Shown here: positions 35,167 through 44,763 of the stretch, in pieces | Position numbering within the stretch: the stretch's first letter is position 1 | How the letters are laid out: every line of letters starts with the position of its first letter | Source of the DNA: Pseudomonas sessilinigenes | GTDB taxonomy: Bacteria; Pseudomonadota; Gammaproteobacteria; Pseudomonadales; Pseudomonadaceae | Direction: 5' to 3' | Assembly: GCF_003850565.1 (NCBI RefSeq) | Contig: NZ_CP027706.1 | Span: 3,162,001 to 3,226,000, forward strand | Length of the DNA stretch: 64,000 nucleotides | Notes under the pieces: generated by a model | Seen by the model: the letters and a program-made list of their open reading frames with translations, nothing else | Databases searched by the model: none | Told to the model about the DNA's origin: nothing | Position numbers and translations under genes: made by a program

Positions 35167-36621
35167 ATGAATAACAAGAAATACAAGCTCCAGGCGGCCA
35201 TTGGCCTGGCAGTATTGGGAAGCCTGATCGGCTCTGGCTCGGTGCAGGCGGGTGGTTTCTCTACTCCGACCTACGGGGCTCCTGGATGGGGTCGAGCCTT
35301 CGGGGGGGGCTCGCTGTTCAAGAACGACCCTAGCGCTGCATTCAACAACCCGGCGGCCATGGCCTTTATCGATCGCAACGTTGCCCAGATGACGGTCGAC
35401 TACGCCCGCATCAAGATGAAGTACAAAGGCAATGCCTATGACTTCCGTGGGGACCCGGCGACCATGCTGCCTGTGGATGGAGATGGCATTCCGGGTGATA
35501 CGGCTGTTCCTCTGGACGGCAATGGTGGCCAGGGTGGCTTTACCGCGTGGCTGCCGACAGGGTTCATGGTGATGCCGATCAATGATCGGTTCGCTTTCGG
35601 TCTTAGCCAGGTCGTGCCCATGGGCATGCGCAGTACCTGGGACCAGAACGGCTCCAAGCTCCGTGACTTTGCTGTCGATACCAAGATCGAAACCGTGGGC
35701 TTGACCGGTTCGTTATCGTTCAAGGTCAGGGATGATTTTTCCATAGGGGGAGGCCTCATCGTCCAGCGAAGCCAGGGATTCGTCAGCCAGAACCTCAACC
35801 TCAGCGGGGCTGCGGCACTCTCTCCCGGGTTGGGAGAAGGGGCGGCGAATTTTCCATCTGGGGCTGGATCGAACCTAATGCGGGTAAAAGTGGACAACAC
35901 CTCGGTGGGCTGGTTCACCGGCGTGGTCTGGAAGCCCACGGATCGTGACACGCTGGGCCTGAATTATCACGCCAAGATCAAGAACAAGATGGAGGGGAAT
36001 TACAACATCTATGCCGATAAACTGGGGCGTGATCAAATGACGATCCCTGCGTACCCGGGCAACAAGACTCTGGTAGAAGCGGCCTATCCCGGCCTGAAGC
36101 TGAACCCCGACGGAGCCAAGGCGTCCACGCAACTGGATATTCCTGCAACCGTCGGCCTGGACTGGGTGCATGTGTTCGATGATCGTTTCACTCTCGGAGC
36201 CAGTATGCTCTGGACCCAATGGTCATCGTTCAAGGACCTGACCCTCAAGTCCCAAGGCAACACCATCGTCTCCATCCCGTACAAATACAAAGACACCATG
36301 ATGTACTCCCTGGGCGGCGACTATCGTTTCACCGACCAGCTGACCTTGCGTGCCGGTGTGGCATTCGACGAGACCCCGACCCGGGATTCGACCCGTGACC
36401 CGCGGATCCCAGACAACGATCGCTGGTTCACCTCCCTGGGCTTTGGCTATGACATCAAGGCCATTCCAGGCCTGACCATCGACGGCGCCTACTCTCGGCA
36501 ATTCGTCAAGGAGGCCAAGCTCAAGACCGTCAACCAGGACCGCCTCGGCGGTTCTCGCCTGGACGGCAAGGTCGATGCCAAGGGTGAAGTGGTGAGCCTA
36601 TCCGCCACCTATAGCTTCTAA
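35167..36621 (+). CDS. FadL/TodX-type outer-membrane hydrophobe porin
   Basis: A 484-residue outer-membrane beta-barrel protein of PF03349. Signal peptide about 1-28 (VQA-GG). The mature N-terminus carries the family features: a small hatch region, NDPSAAFNNPAAMAF, and the barrel. It ends with the terminal Phe (SATYSF) required for outer-membrane assembly. It sits between the Pra-like array and the beta-oxidation operon; the expected role is uptake of alkanes or long-chain fatty acids. AAGGAG precedes the ATG. Confidence 0.93.
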   Translation: MNNKKYKLQAAIGLAVLGSLIGSGSVQAGGFSTPTYGAPGWGRAFGGGSLFKNDPSAAFNNPAAMAFIDRNVAQMTVDYARIKMKYKGNAYDFRGDPATMLPVDGDGIPGDTAVPLDGNGGQGGFTAWLPTGFMVMPINDRFAFGLSQVVPMGMRSTWDQNGSKLRDFAVDTKIETVGLTGSLSFKVRDDFSIGGGLIVQRSQGFVSQNLNLSGAAALSPGLGEGAANFPSGAGSNLMRVKVDNTSVGWFTGVVWKPTDRDTLGLNYHAKIKNKMEGNYNIYADKLGRDQMTIPAYPGNKTLVEAAYPGLKLNPDGAKASTQLDIPATVGLDWVHVFDDRFTLGASMLWTQWSSFKDLTLKSQGNTIVSIPYKYKDTMMYSLGGDYRFTDQLTLRAGVAFDETPTRDSTRDPRIPDNDRWFTSLGFGYDIKAIPGLTIDGAYSRQFVKEAKLKTVNQDRLGGSRLDGKVDAKGEVVSLSATYSF

Positions 36622-36684
36622 GGACGAACCCCCACCGAGCCAACGACAGCACCAAGGAATTGCGCTGTTGCCGTTGGCTAAACA

Positions 36685-36716
36685 GGCCTTTGTAGAGGCC
36701 GTTTTCATTCATTTTT
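36685..36716 (+). terminator. Intrinsic terminator after the FadL-type porin
   Basis: GGCCTT (36685-36690) pairs with GAGGCC (36695-36700) over a 4-nt loop, followed by a T-rich tail GTTTTCATTCATTTTT. Upstream, GCCAACG and CGTTGGC form an outer hairpin. This is the best-looking rho-independent terminator in the window and separates the porin from the beta-oxidation operon. Confidence 0.7.
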
Positions 36717-36775
36717 CCCCCTTCTGGCTGACTGCGTTCAGCCATTTTGTGTTGTAGAAAAATGTTAAATAAAAA

Positions 36776-36795
36776 TTTCAAAATAAAATTTGAAA
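36776..36795. promoter_or_regulatory. Inverted repeat TTTCAAA-N6-TTTGAAA upstream of fadE
   Basis: TTTCAAA (36776-36782) and TTTGAAA (36789-36795) around ATAAAA in the AT-rich promoter area, 93 bp before the acyl-CoA dehydrogenase start. Symmetry and spacing fit a TetR- or PsrA-like operator; the binding protein is not known. Confidence 0.5.
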
Positions 36796-36887
36796 CGCAC
36801 TTGTTTCCTTTGTAGTGTGGTTTCCGAGGGGCCGGCACAACGCCCGGGCTCCAAGGAGCTGTCTCGTTAGAACAAGAGAGGTATTCC

Positions 36888-39437
36888 ATGATTGTCTGGT
36901 TATTGGTGGGAGTTGCCGCGGCGTTGGCCCTGGCGTATCGGCAGGCAACGGCAGCCCTGTGGCTGGGTGCCGGCCTGGTCTGGCTGGCGGCCGGGCATCT
37001 GCTGGGCCTGGTAGGCACCCTGGGCCTGGTCCTGGGGATCGTGCTGGTGGTAGCACCTGCTGCATTGCTGACGCTCAAGCCGCTGCGTCGTACCTTGCTC
37101 ACCAGCAAGGCCTTGGCGATGTTTCGCAAGATCATGCCGGCGATGTCCGATACCGAGCGTGCGGCCATCGAGTCCGGCACCGTGTGGTGGGACGCCGAGC
37201 TGTTCAGCGGCAAGCCCGACTGGAAACGCCTGCTGGGTGCTGCACCGGCCAGCCTGAGCGCCGAAGAGCAGGCGTTCATGGACAACGAAGTGGAAACCCT
37301 GTGCGACATGGCCAACGACTGGGAAACCACCCAGGTCTGGCAGGACCTGTCGCCCAAGGCCTGGCAGTACACCAAGGAAGCCGGCTTCCTGGGGATGATC
37401 ATTCCCAAGCAGTACGGCGGCAAAGGTTTCTCGCACTATGCCCATTCCCAGGTGGTGATGAAGCTCTCCACCCGCTGCTCGGCGGCGGCGATCTCGGTCA
37501 TGGTGCCCAACTCCCTGGGCCCGGCCGAACTGCTGCTGCACTACGGCACCGAGGCCCAGCGCCAGCACTACCTGCCGCGCCTGGCCCGTGGCGAAGACAT
37601 TCCGTGCTTTGCCCTGACCAGCCCCTATGCCGGCTCCGACGCCGGGGCCATCCCCGATACCGGCGTGGTCTGCAAGGGCCAGTTCGAAGGCCAGGAGGTC
37701 CTGGGCTTTCGTGTCACCTGGGACAAGCGCTACATCACCCTGGGGCCGATCGCCACCGTGCTGGGCCTGGCATTTCGCGCCGAAGACCCGGACGGCCTGC
37801 TGGGCAAGAAGGGCAGCCTGGGCATCACCTGCGCACTGATTCCCACCACCCATCCGGGGGTGAACACCGGGCGCCGGCATTGGCCGCTGAACGCGGTATT
37901 CCAGAACGGCCCGACTACCGGCAAGGATGTGTTCATTCCCCTGGAGTGGGTGATTGGCGGCGCGGCGCAGGTGGGCAATGGCTGGCGCATGCTGATGGAG
38001 TGCCTGGCCGCCGGGCGGGCGATTTCCCTGCCGTCGTCCAACGTCGGCCTGGGCAAGGTCGCGGTCCGCGGCACGACCGCCTATGCGGCGATGCGCAAGC
38101 AGTTCGGCCTGCCCATTGGCAAGTTCGAGGGCGTCCAGGCGCCCCTGGCGCGCATGTCCGGGCACCTGTATGCCTGTGACTCGGTACGCCGGGTATCGGT
38201 GGCGTCCCTGGATGCCGGCGAAAAACCTTCGGTGATCTCGGCCATCGCCAAGTACCACGTCACCGAGCGCGCGCGGATCATCGTCAACGACGGCATGGAT
38301 ATCGTCGCTGGCAAGGGCATCTGCATGGGCCCCAACAACTTCCTGGCCCGCGCCTACCAGCAAAGCCCGATAGCCATCACCGTGGAAGGCGCGAACATCA
38401 TGACCCGCTGCCTGATCATCTACGGCCAGGGGTTGATCCGTTGCCATCCTTACGTGTTCCGCGAGATGGAGGCGGCCCGCGATACCGGGCGCAAGGGCCT
38501 GGAGGATTTCGACAGCGCCATGTTCGGCCACATCAGCTTCGTCTTCGCCAACACCGTGCGCGCGGCCGTGCATGCGGTGACCGGCGGGCGCCTGATCAAG
38601 GCCCCGAGCAACACCGACAAGGCCCTGGCGCCTTACTACCGCCAGGTCCAGCGCCTGTCGGTGGTGCTGGCCCTGGTCTCGGACATCTCCATGGGCGTGC
38701 TGGGCGGCGCACTCAAGCGCAAGGAAAGCATCACCGGGCGTTTGGGCGACATCCTCTCCCAGCTGTACATCCTGTCCTGCGTGTTCAAGCGCTTCGAGGA
38801 CGATGGCCGGCCCCAGGCCGACCTGCCCCTGGTGCACTGGGCTGCCCAGGACGCGCTGCTGCGGGCTCACGAGGCCCTGGCCGAAGTCCTGGAAAACTAC
38901 CCGTCCAAGGCCGCGGCGCGGATCATTCGTGGCCTGAGCTTTCCGTTCGGCATTCCCCAGCACAAACCCAGCGACCGCCTGCTGGCAGAGGTCGCCGAGC
39001 TGGTGCAGACCCCGGGCGCGACCCGCGACCGCCTGCTGGCCGATTCCTACATCCCGCAACCGGACATCGACAAGCTGGCCTACGGCGAACTGGCGTTCCG
39101 CCTGCAACCGCAGGTGGAGCTGATCGAGGCGCGGCTCAAGCCGGCGGTCAAGCAGGGCACCCTGGCACCGCTGCCGATCTCCCGCGACGCCTTCGACGTA
39201 TGGCGACTCAAGGCCCGGGAACTGCAATTGATCAGCCAGGACGAGGACGAATTGCTCGACCGCTATGTGGAGTACGGCGATCACGCGATCCAGGTAGACG
39301 ACTTCCCGCAGGATTTCGGTCTGTTGGAAGCCTTGCAACAACGCCAGGCGCATTTCGAACAGAGCGCCAAGCCGGCCTCGCGCAAGCGCAGCGCCAGCAG
39401 CGAAGACACGGTAGCGGCCAGCGACTCGGCCTATTGA
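36888..39437 (+). CDS. FadE-type acyl-CoA dehydrogenase
   Basis: An 849-residue acyl-CoA dehydrogenase of the long FadE type (about 815 residues in E. coli). Order: two hydrophobic N-terminal segments (about 1-60) that would attach it to the membrane; acyl-CoA dehydrogenase core about 120-530 (SQVVMKLSTRCSAAAISVMV, CFALTSPYAGSDAG); a C-terminal DUF1974-type region. It makes trans-2-enoyl-CoA. AGAGG precedes the ATG. First gene of a five-gene operon behind its own promoter region. Confidence 0.93.
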   Translation: MIVWLLVGVAAALALAYRQATAALWLGAGLVWLAAGHLLGLVGTLGLVLGIVLVVAPAALLTLKPLRRTLLTSKALAMFRKIMPAMSDTERAAIESGTVWWDAELFSGKPDWKRLLGAAPASLSAEEQAFMDNEVETLCDMANDWETTQVWQDLSPKAWQYTKEAGFLGMIIPKQYGGKGFSHYAHSQVVMKLSTRCSAAAISVMVPNSLGPAELLLHYGTEAQRQHYLPRLARGEDIPCFALTSPYAGSDAGAIPDTGVVCKGQFEGQEVLGFRVTWDKRYITLGPIATVLGLAFRAEDPDGLLGKKGSLGITCALIPTTHPGVNTGRRHWPLNAVFQNGPTTGKDVFIPLEWVIGGAAQVGNGWRMLMECLAAGRAISLPSSNVGLGKVAVRGTTAYAAMRKQFGLPIGKFEGVQAPLARMSGHLYACDSVRRVSVASLDAGEKPSVISAIAKYHVTERARIIVNDGMDIVAGKGICMGPNNFLARAYQQSPIAITVEGANIMTRCLIIYGQGLIRCHPYVFREMEAARDTGRKGLEDFDSAMFGHISFVFANTVRAAVHAVTGGRLIKAPSNTDKALAPYYRQVQRLSVVLALVSDISMGVLGGALKRKESITGRLGDILSQLYILSCVFKRFEDDGRPQADLPLVHWAAQDALLRAHEALAEVLENYPSKAAARIIRGLSFPFGIPQHKPSDRLLAEVAELVQTPGATRDRLLADSYIPQPDIDKLAYGELAFRLQPQVELIEARLKPAVKQGTLAPLPISRDAFDVWRLKARELQLISQDEDELLDRYVEYGDHAIQVDDFPQDFGLLEALQQRQAHFEQSAKPASRKRSASSEDTVAASDSAY

Positions 39438-39467
39438 CCTTCTACTGGTTTTGATTGGAATCCATAT

Positions 39468-40820
39468 ATGTCCGACGGTTATCTTTCGTTCGTCAATTCC
39501 GGGTGGGGCCGCTGGCTGGCCCAGCGCACCGGCCTGCCACAACCGGTGCCGCTGCAACGCAACCGCGAGGGGCAGGGCGGCAACCTGATCAACCCGGTGA
39601 TTCTCGCTGCGGCGCCCGAGGGGCGCCTGTTGGGCGAGTTGCAACGGATCTTTTCCGCCACCGATATCGTGGCGGCGCAGGCCGCAAGCATCAACGCGCC
39701 CTCGACCGTGAAGGTCCAGGGCGTGGTGTTCGATGCCACCGGGCTGGGCGACGTCGCCCAGCTCGATGAGCTGTATCGCTTCTTCCATGCCAACGTCCGG
39801 CGCCTGACCGCCCATGGCCGGGTCGTGATCCTGGGGACGCCGCCGGAACGTTGCACCGAACTGGCCCAGGCGGTGGCCCAGCGTTCGCTGGAGGGTTTCG
39901 TGCGTTCCCTGGGCAAGGAACTGCGCCGGGCCATCACCGTACAACTGCTGTATGTCGAGCCCGGTGCCGAAGCGGAACTGGACAGCAGCCTGCGTTTCTT
40001 CCTGTCCCGGCGCTCGGCTTATGTCTCGGGCCAGGTGGTACGCATCGGCGAACCGGTGGATGTGCCTCGGCAGCTGGATTGGGAGCGGCCCCTGGGGGGG
40101 CGCCGGGCCCTGGTTACCGGTGCCTGTCGTGGCATCGGCCTGGCCATTGCCAAGGTCCTGGCCCGCGAAGGCGCCCAGGTGGTGTGCCTGGACATCCCGC
40201 AGAGCGAGGCCGAGCTGCAACAGGCCGCCGCCAGCCTGGGTGGCAGCGCCCTGGCCCTGGACATCACCGCGGCCGATGCTGGCCAGCGCCTGCTGGCGTT
40301 CGTCGCTGAGCAGGGCGCCTTCGATATCGTGGTGCACAACGCCGGCATCACCCTGGACAAGACCCTGGCGAAGATGACCGAGGCCGCCTGGCGCAAGGTC
40401 ATGGCCGTCAACCTGGAAGCGCCGTTGCTGCTCAGCCAGGCGCTGCTGGAGGGGCAGGGGCTCAATCCGGGCGGGCGGATTGTCTGCGTGTCGTCGATTT
40501 CCGGTATCGCCGGCAACCTCGGCCAGAGCAACTACGCCACCTCCAAGGCCGGGGTCATCGGCCTGGTCCAGGCCCTGGCGCCGTTGGCGGCGCGCCAGCA
40601 GATCACAGTCAACGGCGTGGCCCCGGGGTTCATCGAAACCCAGATGACCGCGAAGATCCCGTTGATGATCCGCGAGGCGGGACGGCGGATGAACTCCATG
40701 TCCCAGGGTGGGCAGGCGGTGGATGTGGCCGAGACCATCGCCTGGCTGGCCCATCCAGCCTCCGGCGGGGTCAATGGGCAGGTGGTCCGCGTTTGCGGGC
40801 AAAGCCTGCTGGGAGCCTGA
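39468..40820 (+). CDS. High-molecular-weight FabG4-type 3-oxoacyl reductase
   Basis: A 450-residue SDR. The C-terminal half (about 205-450) is a normal FabG: VTGACRGIG, NAGITLDKTL, SSISGIAGNLGQSNYATSKAG (Ser, Tyr, Lys), ending NGQVVRVCGQSLLGA. The N-terminal 200 residues are a degenerate flavodoxin/Rossmann-like domain, the hallmark of mycobacterial FabG4-type enzymes that act on CoA esters. In this operon it should oxidise (R)-3-hydroxyacyl-CoA in place of FadB. It is 30 bp after fadE. Confidence 0.88.
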   Translation: MSDGYLSFVNSGWGRWLAQRTGLPQPVPLQRNREGQGGNLINPVILAAAPEGRLLGELQRIFSATDIVAAQAASINAPSTVKVQGVVFDATGLGDVAQLDELYRFFHANVRRLTAHGRVVILGTPPERCTELAQAVAQRSLEGFVRSLGKELRRAITVQLLYVEPGAEAELDSSLRFFLSRRSAYVSGQVVRIGEPVDVPRQLDWERPLGGRRALVTGACRGIGLAIAKVLAREGAQVVCLDIPQSEAELQQAAASLGGSALALDITAADAGQRLLAFVAEQGAFDIVVHNAGITLDKTLAKMTEAAWRKVMAVNLEAPLLLSQALLEGQGLNPGGRIVCVSSISGIAGNLGQSNYATSKAGVIGLVQALAPLAARQQITVNGVAPGFIETQMTAKIPLMIREAGRRMNSMSQGGQAVDVAETIAWLAHPASGGVNGQVVRVCGQSLLGA

Positions 40821-40823
40821 GCC

Positions 40824-41717
40824 ATGAGTGCCGATTCCGCGATTCGCATCATCGAGCCGCCACCGTCCCGTGGCCAGTTGCTCTACGACGGCCTGCGCGG
40901 CTTGCGCAAGCCCAAGCTTGAGACCGCACCGCCGTTGCCTACCGAGCGCCTGGTGCGCCCGGCGGTGGAGCTGCAGGCGGCGCAGGTCGCCCGTTATGCC
41001 CAGGCCTGCGGGTTCCGCCGCGAGCATGGGGTGCCGCTGTCGTTCCCCCATACCTTGGCGTTTCCCCTGCATCTGTTGCTGCTCACCAGCCGGACCTTTC
41101 CCTATCCGGCCAGTGGCATGGTCCACCTGGCCAATCACATTCGCCAGCATCAGCGCCTGGAGGAGGGCCAGGCCCTGCGCCTGGAAGTCTTTGCCGAGCG
41201 CTGGGTCGCCCATCCCAAGGGCCAGGCCCTGTCCATCGCCACCCGTGCCTACAGTGGTGGCGGGCTGGTCTGGGAGGGCGACAGCCTGTACCTGCGCCGC
41301 GGCGTTTCCAACCCTGTGGGCGAGCCCTGGGCTGGGGCGCTGGAACTGGATGAACAGGCCCTGGTGCGCACCCAACGCTGGAGCCTGGCCGGGGACCTGG
41401 GGCGACGTTTCGCCAAGGTCAGCGGCGACTTCAATCCGATCCACACCTCCTGGCTGGGTGCGCGATTGTTCGGTTTCCGTCGGCCCATCGCCCATGGCAT
41501 GTGGACCCTGGGCCGGGCCCTGGCGGCGCAACAACCACCGCATCCGCTGGCCGTGGCGCAGTTGGATTGCGAGTTCAAGCTGCCGATTTTCCTACCGGCC
41601 TCGGTAAGCCTGTGGAGTCGCGTGCCCGACGGCCCGCGCCATGAATTCGAAGTGCGCAACAACGCGGGCGACAAGCCCCATATGCGCGGCCTACTGACCT
41701 GGGGAGCTCGGGAATGA
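40824..41717 (+). CDS. MaoC-type hydratase (R-specific enoyl-CoA hydratase-like)
   Basis: A 297-residue double-hotdog protein. The hydratase-2 motif is in the C-terminal half: FAKVSGDFNPIHTSWLGARL (Asp and His) and RPIAHGMWTLGRAL. This resembles HtdX-type proteins that hydrate trans-2-enoyl-CoA to the (R)-3-hydroxy form, matching the FabG4-type reductase next to it. It starts 3 bp after the reductase stop and overlaps the thiolase by ATGA. Confidence 0.88.
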   Translation: MSADSAIRIIEPPPSRGQLLYDGLRGLRKPKLETAPPLPTERLVRPAVELQAAQVARYAQACGFRREHGVPLSFPHTLAFPLHLLLLTSRTFPYPASGMVHLANHIRQHQRLEEGQALRLEVFAERWVAHPKGQALSIATRAYSGGGLVWEGDSLYLRRGVSNPVGEPWAGALELDEQALVRTQRWSLAGDLGRRFAKVSGDFNPIHTSWLGARLFGFRRPIAHGMWTLGRALAAQQPPHPLAVAQLDCEFKLPIFLPASVSLWSRVPDGPRHEFEVRNNAGDKPHMRGLLTWGARE

Positions 41718-43012
41718 CTGAGTACAGTTTCAATCCGGCGCCGGTGCGCCGGGTAGCGATCATCGGTGGCAACCGGATTCCGTTCGCCCGTTCCAACACG
41801 GTGTATGCCAATGACAGTAACCAGGACCTGCTGGTGGCGGCCCTGCAGGGCCTGGTGGACAGGTACGGCCTTGCCGGACAACGCCTGGGGGAGTTCGCCG
41901 CGGGGGCGGTGATCAAGCATTCGCGGGACTTCAACCTGGCCCGTGAGTGTGTGATGTCCACCACGTTGTCGCCGCAGACCCCGGCCTACGATATCCAGCA
42001 GGCCTGCGGCACCGGGCTGGAGGCGGCGCTGCTGGTGGCCAACAAGATCGCCCTGGGGCAGATCGAGGTGGGTATTGCCGGTGGCTCCGATACCACCTCC
42101 GATGCGCCCATCGGCATCAACGAAGGCTTGCGTCGCACCTTGCTCGCGGCCAATCGCGCCAAGGGTACCGGCAACAAGCTGCGTAGCCTGCTCAAGGTGC
42201 GCCCGGGGATGTTCTTCAAGCCATTGCTGCCGCGTAACGGCGAGCCGCGCACCGGCCTGTCCATGGGCGAGCACTGCGAGGAAATGGCCAAGCGCTGGCA
42301 GATCAAGCGCCTGGCCCAGGACGAACTGACCCTGGCCAGCCACCAACGGTTGAATGCGGCCTATCAGCGGGGTTTTTTCGACGACCTGATGACGCCGTAT
42401 CGCGGCCTTGCGCGGGACAACAACCTGCGGGCCGACGCCAGCCTGGAAAAGCTCGCCGGCCTGGGACCGGCCTATGACCGCAACAGCGGCACCCTGACGG
42501 CCGGCAACTCGACGCCCCTGACCGATGGCGCCTCGGTGGTGCTGCTGGCCAGCGAAGAGTGGGCCGCGGCCAACAACCTGCCGGTGCTGGCCTACCTGCG
42601 TACCGGGGAGACCGCGGCGGTGAACTTCGTCGATGGCACCGAGGGCCTGCTGATGGCGCCAGCCTACGCAGTACCGCGCATGCTGGCCCGGGAGGGGCTG
42701 GGGCTTGGCGACTTCGATTTCTATGAGATCCACGAAGCCTTCGCTGCCCAGGTGCTGTGCACCCTCAAGGCCTGGGAGGATGCCGACTATTGCCGGGACA
42801 AGCTCGGGCTCGAAGGGCCGCTGGGGAGCATCGACCGGGCCAAACTCAACGTCAACGGCGGCTCCCTGGGGTGCGGGCATCCTTTTGCCGCTACCGGTGG
42901 GCGGCTGTTGGCGGCCCTGGCCAAGGCCATTCACGAGCGCGGGGGAGGCCGCGGACTGATTTCCGTCTGTGCAGCAGGCGGGCTGGGTGTAACCGCCATC
43001 GTCGAAAAATAA
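41714..43012 (+). CDS. Thiolase (acetyl-CoA C-acyltransferase, FadI/FadA-like)
   Basis: A 432-residue thiolase. The acyl-accepting Cys98 is in QQACGTGLEA; the later active-site motifs are YEIHEAFAAQ, NVNGGSLGCGHPFAATG (His) and SVCAAGGLG (second Cys). Length is at the FadI end of the family. It catalyses the last step of the cycle, releasing acetyl-CoA. Translationally coupled to the MaoC-type gene. Confidence 0.93.
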   Translation: MTEYSFNPAPVRRVAIIGGNRIPFARSNTVYANDSNQDLLVAALQGLVDRYGLAGQRLGEFAAGAVIKHSRDFNLARECVMSTTLSPQTPAYDIQQACGTGLEAALLVANKIALGQIEVGIAGGSDTTSDAPIGINEGLRRTLLAANRAKGTGNKLRSLLKVRPGMFFKPLLPRNGEPRTGLSMGEHCEEMAKRWQIKRLAQDELTLASHQRLNAAYQRGFFDDLMTPYRGLARDNNLRADASLEKLAGLGPAYDRNSGTLTAGNSTPLTDGASVVLLASEEWAAANNLPVLAYLRTGETAAVNFVDGTEGLLMAPAYAVPRMLAREGLGLGDFDFYEIHEAFAAQVLCTLKAWEDADYCRDKLGLEGPLGSIDRAKLNVNGGSLGCGHPFAATGGRLLAALAKAIHERGGGRGLISVCAAGGLGVTAIVEK

Positions 43013-43031
43013 AATAACAAGGAGACTGCCC

Positions 43032-44735
43032 ATGAGCGTCGCAAGCCTGCAACCTGCCGAGCGTATCTGGCTCAACGCTTACATGTCGGGTGTACCCAGC
43101 GATATCGAAGCCGACATCGACCGTTACCCGTCGTTGCGCGAGGTGTTTCTCGAACACGTGGACAAGTATCGACAACGGGTGGCCTATGTCAGCATCGGCA
43201 CCGAGATGGGCTACGACCTGTGGGAAAAGCGCGTGTTCGCTTTCGCCGCCTGGCTGCAGTCCAAGGGGGTGAAAAAGGGCGATCGGGTGGCGTTGATGAT
43301 GCCCAACAGCCTGCAGTACCCGATCTGCCTGTTCGGTACGCTGCTGGTCGGCGCCATGGTGGTCAACGTCAACCCGCTGTACACCGCCCATGAGCTGCGC
43401 CATCTGCTCAAGGACAGCGGCGCCGAGACCGTGGTGATCTTCGAGAACTTCGCCCATACCCTGGAACAGGCCATGCCGGGCAGCAAGTTGAAGAACATCG
43501 TGGTGGCCTCCATCGGCGACCTGGTGGGCACCTTCAAGGGGGCGGCGCTGAATTTCGTCCTGCGCCATGTGCAGAAGCAGGTTCCCAAGTTCAACCTGCC
43601 AGGTTCCATTCGCTTCCCGGCGATGATGAAGCTGGCGGCCGTGCTGGAGTACCGGCCGGTGGAGCTTGCGCAGGACGACATCGCCTTCTTGCAGTACACC
43701 GGTGGTACCACGGGCGATGCCAAGGGCGCCATGCTCACCCACCGCAACATCCTGGCCAACCTGATGCAGGCCAAGGCCTGGGTCGGCGACCAGCTGGACG
43801 AGAACCAGCAGGAAACCAACGTCACCCTGCTGCCGCTGTACCACGTGCTGTCGCTGACGGTGAACTGCCTGATGTTCATGTGCCTGGGGGGGCGCAATAT
43901 CCTGATCGCCAACCCCCGTGACGTGAAGCGGGTGCAGATGATCCTGCGCAAGGAAAAGTTCAGCGGCATCGTCGGGGTCAACACCTTGTTCAATGGCTTG
44001 CTGGAGAACGAGGAATTCCGTGGGCGCGATTTCTCCGACCTGAAGCTGGCGATTGCTGGTGGCATGGCTACCCACACCGCCGTGGCCCAGCGTTGGAAAG
44101 AGGTGACGGGGGTACCGATCGTCGAGGGTTATGGGCTGACCGAATGCTCGCCGGTGGTGAGCATCAGCCCGATCGAGGTCGCCCGTGTGCGCGAAAGTGA
44201 TTTCAGCGGCACTATCGGTGTGCCGCTGCCGTCCACCTGGGTGCGCTTCATGCGCGAGGACGGCCAACTGGCGGACATCGGCGAGGAGGGCGAGTTGCAG
44301 GTACGCGGCCCGCAGGTGATGAAGGGCTACTGGCAGCGACCCGAGGAAACCGCCAAGGTCCTGGACCGCCACGGCTGGCTCTCTACGGGCGATATCGGGG
44401 TGATGAACGAAAAGGGCTTCATCCGCCTGGTGGACCGCAAGAAGGACATGATCCTGGTGTCTGGCTTCAACGTGTACCCCAACGAGATCGAGGATGTGGT
44501 GGCCTTGCATCCCGGGGTGGCGGAAGTAGCGGCCATCGGCGTCGAGGATGGAGTCACCGGGGAGAAGGTGAAGATCTTCGTGGTGCGCAAGGACCCGAAC
44601 CTCACCCAGGAGCAACTGCTGGCCCACTGCCGGGAATACCTCACCGGCTACAAGGTGCCGCGCTACGTTGAGTTCCGTGTCGAAGAGCTGCCCAAGACCA
44701 CGGTCGGCAAGGTCCTGCGCCGGGCCCTGCGCTGA
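43032..44735 (+). CDS. fadD: FadD-type long-chain acyl-CoA ligase
   Basis: A 567-residue AMP-forming ligase. Motifs: YTGGTTGDAKGAMLTH (P-loop-like), GYGLTECSPVVSI, STGDIGVMNEKGFIRLVDRKKDMI, and the catalytic Lys in PKTTVGKVLRR. It activates free fatty acids, including those from AlkB-derived alcohols, to CoA esters. AAGGAG precedes the ATG, 19 bp after the thiolase stop. It closes the operon; a REP pair follows. Pseudomonads usually carry further fadD copies elsewhere. Confidence 0.93.
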   Translation: MSVASLQPAERIWLNAYMSGVPSDIEADIDRYPSLREVFLEHVDKYRQRVAYVSIGTEMGYDLWEKRVFAFAAWLQSKGVKKGDRVALMMPNSLQYPICLFGTLLVGAMVVNVNPLYTAHELRHLLKDSGAETVVIFENFAHTLEQAMPGSKLKNIVVASIGDLVGTFKGAALNFVLRHVQKQVPKFNLPGSIRFPAMMKLAAVLEYRPVELAQDDIAFLQYTGGTTGDAKGAMLTHRNILANLMQAKAWVGDQLDENQQETNVTLLPLYHVLSLTVNCLMFMCLGGRNILIANPRDVKRVQMILRKEKFSGIVGVNTLFNGLLENEEFRGRDFSDLKLAIAGGMATHTAVAQRWKEVTGVPIVEGYGLTECSPVVSISPIEVARVRESDFSGTIGVPLPSTWVRFMREDGQLADIGEEGELQVRGPQVMKGYWQRPEETAKVLDRHGWLSTGDIGVMNEKGFIRLVDRKKDMILVSGFNVYPNEIEDVVALHPGVAEVAAIGVEDGVTGEKVKIFVVRKDPNLTQEQLLAHCREYLTGYKVPRYVEFRVEELPKTTVGKVLRRALR

Positions 44736-44763
44736 ACCTGAGCACAACGGGCATGTGATGGAA

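Noticed and set aside
36900..41543. Very long open frame (1547 codons) on the minus strand opposite the beta-oxidation operon
   Set aside because: Its composition is the His/Gln/Gly-rich pattern typical of antisense frames in GC-rich genes; the plus strand carries clear, complete enzymes there.
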